This document shows positions 1 through 9,029 of a DNA stretch of 21,716 nucleotides, in pieces (position 1 is the first letter of the stretch; every line of letters begins with the position of its first letter). The position numbers and the translations under genes were made by a program. Under the pieces are notes generated by a model. It was given only the letters and a program-made list of their open reading frames with translations. It did no database searches and was not told the DNA's origin. This stretch comes from Amanita rubescens (taxonomy: Eukaryota; Basidiomycota; Agaricomycetes; Agaricales; Amanitaceae): positions 1-21,716 of the forward strand of contig WION01000745.1 in NCBI GenBank assembly GCA_015039365.1, written 5' to 3'.

Positions 1-816
1 ATGCCACCAGGATGCAGGAGGAACGTAAAGACCGTGTGTGATCAATGGTCATGGACCGCTTTACTTGGAGCACCCTTAACTTGTCGCCAGTCTCCATCGC
101 AATCACCCTGTACTAACCATTACCCGCAACCTCGACGTGCATCCATTAATTGCCCGTCCCTGATCACCTGTGACAGCCACAGCCATGCGCAACCTGCTGC
201 CTGCGCCTGCTCCTCTTGAATATAAATGCGCCGAGTCGCCGACCGACCTGCCATCCCCGACGCTACATACGTGCCTCGCATAGACTATGAGTAGCTCAGT
301 TGCAGCTGTAGATAGGCAATACATAGCTATAGTTTTCAACAATTGGTAGGTTTCGACTGTGTTCAGCCGGTGACAACTGCGGCCAGCTCGGCTGCTTGCC
401 CACCGGGGTCTACCCTTTTGCCTCAACATGCGACTCTACATTAGCCTCGATATCAACAAACAGGAGATACATGTACATGCTAATCACGTCACGGGTTGAA
501 CTGATATAGCCTCCTGCCGTGCACCGCTATATTAATATTGTAATTAATTCGCCCATGCATGTATGTAGTAACAATAGTAAGCATTAACATTTCCTTCTGA
601 TTACTATAGCCGGTACAGCGCTTCTCACTGTGTAGTGGGACCTACCCGCCTGGACACTTATTCCGCTTTCCTCGTTTACAAAGGATTGACCCGAAGCGGC
701 GACAAAAGGTCGTGACTTAAACCATCCATTAACACGATGTTTGATCATTAAGTGACGTCCATCAAGTGCTACTCCCTTTCTACTTTACGATTTGACCATC
801 GAATCCTGCCAATGCC
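1..816. other. Intergenic region, no supported gene
   Basis: Short open frames exist on both strands, but none shows a recognisable domain or a convincing chain of splice sites. The last bases before 817 are presumably the promoter and 5' leader of the kinase gene that starts there. The start context GCCATGGGTTGCA is shared exactly with the start of the second MGC-type gene at 11742. I saw no tRNA, rRNA or mobile-element end. Confidence 0.5.
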
Positions 817-834
817 ATGGGTTGCATTTTCTCT
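817..834 (+). other. N-myristoylation/palmitoylation signal (MGCxxS)
   Basis: The first six codons read MGCIFS. Gly2 and Ser6 fit the N-myristoyltransferase consensus, and Cys3 is the usual site of S-acylation in Src-type kinases. This predicts anchoring to the inner face of the plasma membrane or endomembranes. The same MGC start occurs at 11742. Confidence 0.7.
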
Positions 835-2847
835 TCAAACGCGGCTGCCAATGAGAAGGCTCCACCAGTGACTTCCAATCGGACTTTACCCTCGACTTCT
901 AGTGCCCCGCGAAGCACGGCTGCTGACGATTCGTACTCACAGTCGCTCGTCAATCCCATTCAGCAAAATCACCCAGCATTGGCTTCTGGTACCCCTCGCG
1001 ATCGTTCAACTTCTGGTGCCCTGAGCCCTCGAAACTCAGCTGCCAATGCAACTTCACCGTTGCCTAACAATAACCTCCAGCAACACCGTTCGACTACCCG
1101 TGTGCATCGACGGTCTTTGGCTTCTGGTACTCCTCGTGGTTCTGCTTCCAACAATCCTCGAGATCCCTCGGCTGCCTCTGTGCGTCAACGTGCGGCTTCT
1201 AGTGTCCATCGAAGCTCGGCTGCCAATGCCCCTCGAGATCGTTTAGCAGCGAATACGTTTCGGTATTCTGTGGCTGTCAGTTCTGAGGTATGAAGTCATG
1301 TTTTGGGATCAAGCGGTTGCTAAAGGCGGATCGCCAATGGCATCAAATCTATCCTGATATGGACGATGAATTTTATGTTGCAAAATTATTCCAAAAGTCC
1401 TCCGATCAGATTGCAACCAGTCGCTTGTCATCACTGCTTTCTATTGTCACGACCCAGGTACGCTCTTTTAAGGGGTCAACGTAGTGCTGCTAACAACCAC
1501 AAGCTACGGTCATCTAGCACCGCTTCAAGCGATGATACAGAAACTCTTCGTCTTATGCGCCCAGTGCTGAATCTGTTGGATGATGCTTTTACCCGTGGCC
1601 TGAATTCCATACGTGATGTTGAGTTATTACAAGATTTTATCCTTAATGCACGCGCAGTTTTAATTATCAGATTCATCATTCTTAAAATTTCTTTCTCTAG
1701 GCACTCCGCAATGGTAGTTTGAAAAAACTAGACATACAAGATGCAAATCAAAAGGCTCGGAAACTGATGTACTTGCTAATATCTGTGACAGATGTCTTAC
1801 CAAAGTCTCTCTTTATTGTCAATGTCACGAATCTTGACGGCATTGGCGTGGGAGGATCCGGACATGTCTTCAAAGGCGAATACAAAGGACGGCCGGTTGC
1901 GATGAAAGTCGTCTCGAACGTTTCTCGTGACGTCGGTGAATCATAATGTCCTCATAATTCCGATGCTGACTCGCTTGCAAAGCCCTCATCACGTAAAGCT
2001 TTCTACAGAGAAGCCCTTGTCTGGCGATCACTCTCACACCGCTTCATCCTCCCTTTTCTGGGAATATATAAGGACGAATTCCAGCTTTATCTTGTATCGC
2101 CATACATGGAAAATGGAACGCTAAGTCATTGGAGAAAAAGTCGGGAGCCCACCGTAGCCGAGATACACAGGGTGGTAAAATTCCAATGCCGCTCAAAGTA
2201 GTAGGATAAAGCCACTAATATCTATTAGATGCTAGAAGTGGCAGAAGGGTTCAAGTATATTCACTCGGAAGGAGTTACGCATGGTGACTTGCATGGCGTA
2301 AGCATTTCGACGATAGCATCTCTGCCCCAGCGACTTGTCTGATCGTCTATCAGGGAAACATACTCCTTGATTCCAACTTCCACTGTCAAATCTTCGACTT
2401 TGGATTAGCACGACCGGCTGGGACCACTGTTGGACGGTCCGCCCATAGATTCTTGCCAAATTTTGCTTCGCCAGAATTATTTGGCATGTGTACCAATTGT
2501 GGTCGGGTTGATTGCAACGGATGCGGGGATGATACGCAGAAAGGGAATGTAACGATGAAAATAGACGTGTATGCTTTTGGCTCCCTTTATTATGCAGTGC
2601 GTTTCAAATACTTTAACCTTTCAGTGCATTGAGTGATCTGCAGACATTCTTTGATACTGTCCCTTTTCAAGGGAGAAGCACCTTTCAAATCATGTCCCTG
2701 ATTACAAGTGGACAACGTGCGGGGCGATTACAAACCCCAAATATGGAAGATGATACTTGGGCCCTAATCCAGAGATGCTGGCGTTCAGAACCTTCTGCAC
2801 GTCCAGAAATGCAAGAAATAGTGAAAATGTTGGCTCAGCGTCCTTGA
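817..2847 (+). CDS. Lipid-anchored TKL-type protein kinase (MGC start, single kinase domain)
   Basis: Modelled exons: 817-1287, 1326-1457, 1504-1647, 1701-1931, 1983-2174, 2229-2297, 2354-2596, 2644-2847, giving 561 residues. The protein begins MGCIFSSN, which fits N-myristoylation at Gly2 (MGxxxS) with palmitoylation at Cys3. A Ser/Pro/Arg-rich linker (about 10-157) and a helical cap (about 158-275) lead to a kinase domain. Visible there are a glycine loop (GVGGSGHVFKG, about 298-308), beta-3 Lys318 in VAMK, alpha-C Glu336, HGD with Asp410, Asn415 and DFG with Asp428, so catalysis is plausible. HGD replaces HRD, as in fungal non-RD kinases. Four cysteines follow the APE-type motif (459, 462, 467, 470). 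Predicted role: membrane-associated Ser/Thr or dual-specificity kinase; substrate unknown. Least certain are the 38-nt first intron and the donor of intron 3 (GC at 1648, or GTTTTA at 1657; both keep frame). Confidence 0.8.
970..1250 (+). repeat. Ser/Pro/Arg-rich linker with imperfect repeats
   Basis: Short blocks recur in the first exon of the kinase: LASGTPR twice (about 976-1000 and 1120-1140), several SAAN blocks and PRDxxA-type blocks. The composition suggests a disordered phosphorylatable linker between the acylated tip and the kinase domain. The same vocabulary (QQN, VHRR, SGTxxPR) appears in the NTPase-fused linker at 18783-19126. Confidence 0.65.
2489..2524 (+). other. Four-cysteine cluster in kinase activation segment/alpha-EF loop
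   Basis: Right after PELFGM the codons give CTNCGRVDCNGC, a C-x2-C-x4-C-x2-C pattern like a zinc knuckle. It sits between the APE-type motif and the alpha-F Asp (DVYAFG), where kinases normally have a short loop. Zinc binding is inferred from the spacing and its recurrence in paralogues. Confidence 0.6.
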
Positions 2848-3256
2848 GAAGGCTTGAGTCCATTCCATTTGCAGATCCACACTTACGAGCCCCTTACGAT
2901 TGCGAAATGGCTGCATTTACAGTAACTATCACGTACCACTAATGTATAGCGTAGTATTTAAAGATTGGTACTGGCGACCAATTTATAACCTACTGATGAC
3001 GTCCTGATACAACAATGTGCATGATGGGTTTCGACGGCCCGGATTTCTCACTGGGAATGAGCACGCGCGTGATGAACGATGAACTTGAATATAGCTATAT
3101 TTGAAACCAATAGTTACCAGTGTCTGATTAGCCGATATTTGTGGGAAACTTCGTTGTAGCCGCGCAACATTGACGCCAGCTTTTAATTACCATTTCGGTT
3201 TTATTAAACGTGGGTTCGCCTCGGACTTCATTGTCGTATCTTTCCCAAAAACTGTA
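2848..3256. other. Intergenic region, nothing supported
   Basis: This 409-nt spacer separates the stop of the first kinase from the ATG of the GTPase-kinase gene. It presumably holds a terminator and promoter. No coding frame, RNA gene or repeat could be supported. Confidence 0.5.
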
Positions 3257-5191
3257 ATGGCTACAGATCGAATGTCTGAGGAGTACTCAAGGTGATATTG
3301 CCCGAGTTACTGACATAACTAGACTCATTGCGTACCAGGTTTCAAATCTTGATCACTGGTCAAGTAAGACCTGTTGCCAGCCGTTCTCACTGCATGTCAA
3401 ATTCAGGGGTGTCCTCTCACAGCATGGATCGGGAAAGACGTCACTTATCGACGCCATATTTGGGACCTCTCTTAAGGTATACTTGATTGACGGCTACCCT
3501 TCAATTGGTGCTAGATGGCACTTAGGAGGCCATTCACGATCTGACGGACACAATTCAAAAAATCGCCTCGCCGCACAACAAACATCTGCTTGTCCATTAT
3601 CATGACAGTCGTGGGACGGGTGCCAAACAATTTAATATCGTGAAGAAATTCATCGCAGAGAGAAACCTCAAGAAGCACGTTTCAGATAGACCGCATGCTA
3701 TTTGGTAAGTCGATGCCCATGCGAAGCAATCACTCTAGTTCACGCTATTCTTCAGGTTATGTATCACTCTACCTTTGTCTGGCAACACCGGATTCATATT
3801 GGACGAAAGTATTTCGAAGATGATTCAACACAAAGCAAACTACCCTCAATATATATTCCAAACTGAAACAACGGTGCCGATAATTGTCGTGTTCACGAAA
3901 CATGATCTTTCTGAACCTCGGAGGCAAGGAGAGGAGAGGGCTAAGAATGACAAGGATGACCCAGAATTGGCCAAGAGAGCATTCAATCAGAGATACTGTC
4001 ATGTGTCCGCGGTATTAAACAAATACCGGATACCATACACGCTCGTTTCGAGTACGTCTGCCTCCGGTGTCGCTCCTTCATCTGCATTGATCTCTTGCTG
4101 TAGTTAAGCAGCCCGAAACCTTGCGGTGGCTGGTCCAAACCACGATGAAGTCCATAGACAATTGGGCTCAAAGTCTGTCAAAAAGATTGGAGAGCCGCCG
4201 CGTTTTCAATCGATTAAGCAATCACAACCAACAGGCAAGTTCAGGTGCAGGCTTAGGTCTCTTGGATTTGGCGCAGATTGCTTTAGCCACGGCGCAACAT
4301 GTTGATATGCAAGCCAAGGTTACGGCATCAATAAAGTAAGCTTATTTCGCATAATGAAATGTTGGGGTCGTCATCTTATCATTCCAGAGTAGGGAAAAAG
4401 AGTGAGTCAATCCCCAATCCATGGTCAACAATTAGTCGTTCTTATTGAGATTCGCAGGTTGGAGAGCAATCATACCGTCCAAAGAACACTCTCGCTACGT
4501 TACTCTTGAAAATCACTTTCGCAAAATACATGAGGGCATTATTACCGTCTGGAATATTCGTGGTTTACATAAGGTACATATCAGAGTAAATCTCTCAAGT
4601 ACCTTTGGATTTACCACGTGTTTCATAGGTTCTCGCTGATGCATGCCATTGCCGAATGATCTCCATCATAGAGGACCTCGATATTCGGAACAGAATCGAT
4701 GCCAATACTCCGTGAGTGGGTCAAAAATAATGAAACATGGCGTAACTAATGGTAGTGTAAGACAGAGTAATGAAACCTTAGCACCAGAGGAAGCAGGAGA
4801 TGCTTGGAAGAAGGATGTTTATGAAGGACGGTAAAGGTATGCCTCTCGTTATCTGGGCGGATGTACTGAATTTCTCAACAGGCCAGAGCAAGTTCGCCAC
4901 CTCATGAGATACGCAGTGGATCTCATATTGATCCTGAAAGCGGTGTATCAAAATTTACTTGGAAATCAACTTCAAGAGTCAGATTGCGTAGACGAGATCA
5001 TCTATGGGTTTGTTTGTTCGGGAAAGAAAAAATCGGTTCACGATGCAATAGTAGCGCTTGTCGAGGATCAGGACGAGGATGAGATTGAGTCGTTGATAAA
5101 GGAAAACGAGGTATGAACTTCAATTCATTGCTAATTGCACATTTCGCATATTGTGCTGCAGATTAACAATAATGACATGAAATTTGATCAA
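3257..5191 (+). other. GTPase (G) domain region with fungal-specific C-terminal extension
   Basis: The first exons read MATDRMSEEYSRFQILITGQ and then HGSGKTSLID, so the P-loop GQHGSGKT is split by the intron 3364-3422. DSRG at 3604-3615 is the G3 motif (DxxG). TKHD at 3895-3906 is the G4 (N/T)KxD motif, after a hydrophobic strand IIVVF. The context HDSRG...FI.ER...DRPHAIW and the tail with VxNIRG and PEQVRHLMRYAVDLILIL match, from my knowledge, a basidiomycete family of GTP-binding proteins of uncharacterised function. The stretch between G1 and G3 is short, so switch I may be reduced. Confidence 0.75.
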
Positions 5192-8078
5192 GTGAGACCT
5201 TTGCCAACATTACTAGCAATCCTAAAAATCGAAGTGGGGATTTTTGAGATGTCAAGGAATTTCCGCTAATGGATAAGCATGTATAGATATCAACAAGAAA
5301 CATAGTAAACCGTATCACAATCGATCTCTTGAACAGATTGTTGGATTCGCCAAGTGATCTCAATGAAGCCTTGAGACTAGAGACTCGTTCAGAAGTCGGG
5401 CTCTTACTTGACTTCCTCCTCTCTGCAAGTAGTTTCAATCGACAAGTTTATCCTTCTTAACATCATTTCTTCTAAATTTAGCTACTTCATGACGGTGACA
5501 GGAAGAACTGCGGGATTCTTAATACAAACCAGAAAGCCAGGAAGCTCATGGACAAGCTGTCCAGGAAAAGCGTCTTACCGAGAACGCTATACATTACTGA
5601 TATTGAGGCAAAATTTTCCGACGACGACCTCCTTGGTGAAGGCGGCTTTGGAAAGGTTTTTAAGGGTAAACGCAACGGAGAGCTTGTTGCGTTGAAAATG
5701 CTGTTTGGAGCTCGCCATAAAGGCGTAAGCCCTTGTCATTCTCACATTTTGGATACTGATCCGTTTTAAAAGGGTTCACTCCAAAAAGACATTTGTCGCG
5801 AAGCCCTTGCATGGCGGTCGCTCTCACACGACTTTATCCTTCCTCTCCTGGGGATATATGAAAGAGAAAAGCGTTTATTTCTCGTATCACCGTATATGGA
5901 GAACGGAACATTAGTTGAATGGAGAGAGAAGAATTCTCGGCCCTGTGAGGTCGAGATGTACAGGCTGGTAAGGTTACCGCCCTCTAACGGAACAAATCGC
6001 ACGATATGTGTTAGATGCTCGAGGTGGCACAAGGCGTTCGGTATATTCACTCGCAAGAAATTGTGCATGGTGATTTAAGTGGAGTAAGTGTTGTGATGTT
6101 GCATTCTCGTGATCATACCATCTCTTCATCCACCAGGCAAACGTCCTCCTGGATTCCAACTTACGATGCAAAATCACTGACTTTGGGTTATCTCGACATG
6201 TCGAAGCTACCATTACAGGATCCATTGCGGCACGAACGATTCATTATACCGCCCCAGAGTTGTTTGGCATATGCGGCGAATGTCCGCCTGGTGCATGCCC
6301 GCATAAACTGAAAGAAATGGAAAGAACCAAAACAATGGAGACAGACGTATATGCCTTTGGTTGTCTTTATTATGCTGTGAGCCCCTCCCCTTGTTTCAAA
6401 GAATTTAATGATGACGGGTGCAGATATTTTTCGATACCGTACCCTTTAAGGGAAAATCGCAATATCAAATTATGTGGCTCCTCTCGAACGACGAATGTCC
6501 AGACCGTCTAGACAAACCAAGGATGAGCGATGACATATGGGATCTTATCAAGGATTGTTGGTTACGGGAAGCCTCTGGTCGTCCAACAATGAAGCAGATC
6601 AATGACCGTTTGGCCTGTCCCCCATCATTACTCGTTGACCTCATAGATGAGGTATGCACTTCTAAGGTATTAGCCGTGACGGACTCCAACTGATAACTTC
6701 TGCTAGCTAACCGTGGCACCAGCACGCAATGACTCGATGGTTAATGAGAAAATCCTTGATCTCATGCACCGAGTGTCGGAACTGCCCGATGATACTATCG
6801 CATTCGATCTGATGAGGTATGCACCAAATGTCAACTTATTGCTTGATTTTATCGTTTGTGTATGTATACCATTTCGTTGTTTGTCCAAGGTTGAAAAATC
6901 TTGCGTCAGGTACTTGAACTCCGTGATACTAGTAGCCCGACAAACTCAGCTATTCAAAATACGGGTCGAAAAGCTAGGACCTTGATGTCCAAACTGATGG
7001 CAACGATAAATGACGTGCCGAGCTCTTTATTTATTTCTGATGTCCAGATATATAATCTTGACGCCATTGCTATGAAGCGATTTGGACATGGCTCATACAA
7101 AGGAAAAGAAATCATGGTACAGAAGTTATGCAAAGGAGGCCATAACGAAGTCCGTTGAATTTCATCTGTATTTTTCGAAGGCTGATATCTCCCAGTCTGG
7201 AAAGGACTTACTCCGGAAAGATCCTCGCAGGCTCCGAGAAATCCTTCTATGCCGATCGCTCTCGGATCGCTTCATCCTTCCTCTACTAGGAATATACGAA
7301 GAGAAATCATACCTATTCCTCGTGTCACCGTTCGTGGGAGGAACAGTGACTCAGTGGAGAAAGGATTTGACTCGAGTACAGCTATCACCTGCAAGTTCAG
7401 ATTTCACAATCACAATCCACAAGGCAGTGAGATTGGAATCCTATTGAAACCGTTCAATCGAATCATTGTTTTTTGTTAGATGTTGGAGGTAGCCAAAGGT
7501 ATCCGGTATATCCATTCAGAGGGAATTGCGCATGGCAAACTGCATAGAGTAAGTAAGCGTGTTGATATCATACTTCCCCGATCAGTTCATCCCGCTATTT
7601 GCCAGGAGAATATCCTCCTCGAATCTTCTCTCGAATCCTCTCCCCGTTGTCAAATCACCGGTTTTGTATCAACCGGGCATTCTGATGCTACTGTTACGCC
7701 AGCCACAATAAGCTTCGCTGCACCGGAACTATTTGACGTCGTTGACGGGGACCATGATGTGCAGAAAAAGATGAAGATTGACGTATACTCTTTCGGTTGC
7801 CTGTATTATGCAGTGCGTTGCATTTTCCTCGACTCGTTTGGCCCGTTGAGTGATGGCTGGCACAGGTATTCTTTGATACTGTACCCTTTCACGGGAAAAC
7901 TGACTTTGAAATCATGCGGCTTGTCAAAAGCGGAGAATTTCCAGATCAATTGGAAAGACCGAAAATGGATGATTTTACATGGAATCTTCTCAAGAGCTGT
8001 TGGGCATCAGATCCCTGGAAACGTCCGACGTTTGAAGAAATAGTGAAGAGTTTAACTCCGTTGCCACGTAGAGCGTAA
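3257..8078 (+). CDS. GTPase - kinase - pseudokinase fusion protein (24-exon model)
   Basis: Modelled exons: 3257-3291, 3339-3363, 3423-3476, 3526-3704, 3756-4051, 4104-4335, 4388-4401, 4458-4573, 4629-4711, 4762-4830, 4882-5110, 5162-5191, 5287-5424, 5482-5724, 5773-5967, 6015-6083, 6137-6376, 6424-6651, 6707-6859, 6910-7149, 7196-7426, 7480-7548, 7606-7812, 7866-8078. They sum to 3588 nt, 1195 residues, without a frame break. Domains: GTPase (about 1-454), kinase A (455-825), pseudokinase B (826-1195). The GTPase-kinase junction is two phase-0 introns (5111-5161, 5192-5286), each with a CTAAT branch site; no ATG suits a separate kinase start there. The alternative is two or three adjacent genes, with the GTPase ending at the TGA of 5114-5116 if that intron is not removed. 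Likely role: intracellular signalling in which GTP binding could control kinase output (inference). Confidence 0.6.
4388..4401 (+). other. 14-nt micro-exon in the GTPase gene
   Basis: Acceptor TTCCAG at 4382-4387 and donor GTGAGT at 4402 enclose 14 nt encoding the core of VGKK. It restores frame between exons 4104-4335 and 4458-4573, and VGKK followed by WRA fits the expected family sequence. Confidence 0.6.
5287..6651 (+). other. Kinase domain A of the fusion protein, catalytically intact
   Basis: The helical cap exon (5287-5424) is followed by the N-lobe exon with glycine loop GEGGFGKV (residues 552-559) and Lys572 in VALK. Alpha-C Glu591 is in the next exon. The 69-nt exon 6015-6083 gives VHGDLSG with Asp666, followed by Asn671 (ANVLLD) and DFG with Asp684. 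All key residues are present, so this is the best candidate for an active kinase in the window. The cysteine cluster is partial (CGECPPGACPH). The last exon, with CW and RPTM motifs, ends on a phase-0 donor that leads into the next domain. Confidence 0.8.
5425..5481 (+). other. GC-AG intron (GCAAGT donor)
   Basis: Between LLLDFLLS and LLHDGDRKN the only join that keeps phase 0 is TCT|GCAAGT to TTTAG|CTA. The nearby GT dinucleotides at 5429 and 5432 both shift the frame into a stop. Paralogous introns at this position use GTATGT, so the donor looks like a T-to-C change that kept a strong GCAAGT consensus. Confidence 0.7.
6707..8078 (+). other. Pseudokinase domain B of the fusion protein
   Basis: It has the same cap, N-lobe, hinge, 69-nt catalytic-loop and C-lobe exon plan as domain A. 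The glycine loop is degraded (RFGHGSYKG). A lysine remains at the beta-3 place (residue 948). The catalytic Asp is Lys (IAHGKLH, residue 1053) and DFG has become GFV (Asp position 1075). Asn is kept in ENILLE, and the cysteine cluster is absent. The fold-defining DVYSFGCLYYA, CW and RPTFEEI motifs are intact, which suggests selection for fold rather than catalysis. Possible role: allosteric partner of domain A or a docking platform. Confidence 0.75.
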
Positions 8079-9029
8079 GGCTGGACTCTCGTCTTTTTTG
8101 CAGGATACGATGGAATTTTCTGCTACACCGCATCTACTTAGTATATTGTAGTATCAGTTATTGGATGTTGTACGAGCTGCAGCCTGATAGCATCAGATCG
8201 TTCCAGAATTTCTTGCGCTCTTTTTTTTCCACAGATGTATCGGAGCAGCAGCGCATTTTCGCTCTCGTCAAATGCGAGTCGTCACCATTGTAGAACGATC
8301 ACCGTTCATATATTAGCGGATATTTTCCTCTCAAGATGAAAAGCTCGGGTGCTCACATCGTAATCGTTTCATCGGTCGCTACAGCTAGGGCCACGCACAC
8401 CTCTCCCGAGTATTTCAGCATAGTATGAAATTGATGAGTAGAACGCACAAGAACTTCAAGAGATGTTGAAATATGCAGAAACAAGCAAGTTACCGCTTGC
8501 ATGGAAGAAGAGAGTCACGGACTTGACCTGTGAATGGTGCCGTACAGCTGCGCCACTGAAATGCCGATTGAGTCTCGCGCGGCAATGTTTTCGTCGGATT
8601 CCGAGGCCGTACATAGTGTCAACGATTGGTATGATGTGATCGGCACTCTAAAAATAAAACACTGGCAATCCAATCGAACGCTTCGCTTTGGCCCGGGAAG
8701 GCCCCATTCGTGCTTTTCCCTATGTGGGGGGATGGATTCCATGAGACCGGGATGTGAGAATCTCGAAAATACGACAAGCACATCGCAATATGATTTAAAC
8801 AGGATTCTGCTCTAGTTGCGTCCCACAACACATCTCGTGAAATATCTCTTGGTCCTGGTACCCTGCTCGGCTCTTTGAGCAGTTTTACTCTGGACTACGG
8901 GGCGGCCGTAATAGTGCCAAGGACCAGTTATTACCTGTTTTACCACCCTTGTCCTGAATATATGTTGAATTGCATTATCGTGTATTGAGCCTCGCAGATC
9001 AAACACCTCATCATGCATCATGAAGCTTT
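8079..9029. other. Intergenic region between convergent genes, nothing supported
   Basis: These 951 nt separate the stop of the GTPase-kinase gene from the stop of the proline dehydrogenase gene on the other strand, so both transcripts end here. The open frames around 8515-8831 overlap each other on both strands and show no family features. There is a short T-run near 8220-8228. I saw no mobile-element ends or RNA gene. Confidence 0.5.

Noticed and set aside
211..235. TATAAA-like string near 221
   Set aside because: It is about 600 nt from the nearest supported start codon and no transcript feature ties it to a gene.
1485..1722. Apparent continuation of the first kinase through 1458-1503
   Set aside because: The frame through this segment meets stops, while GTACGC...CTAAC...AAG gives a clean 46-nt phase-0 intron.
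8515..8831. Overlapping open frames on both strands in the spacer
   Set aside because: They show no motif, no splice-site support and no paralogue; they look like chance frames in noncoding DNA.
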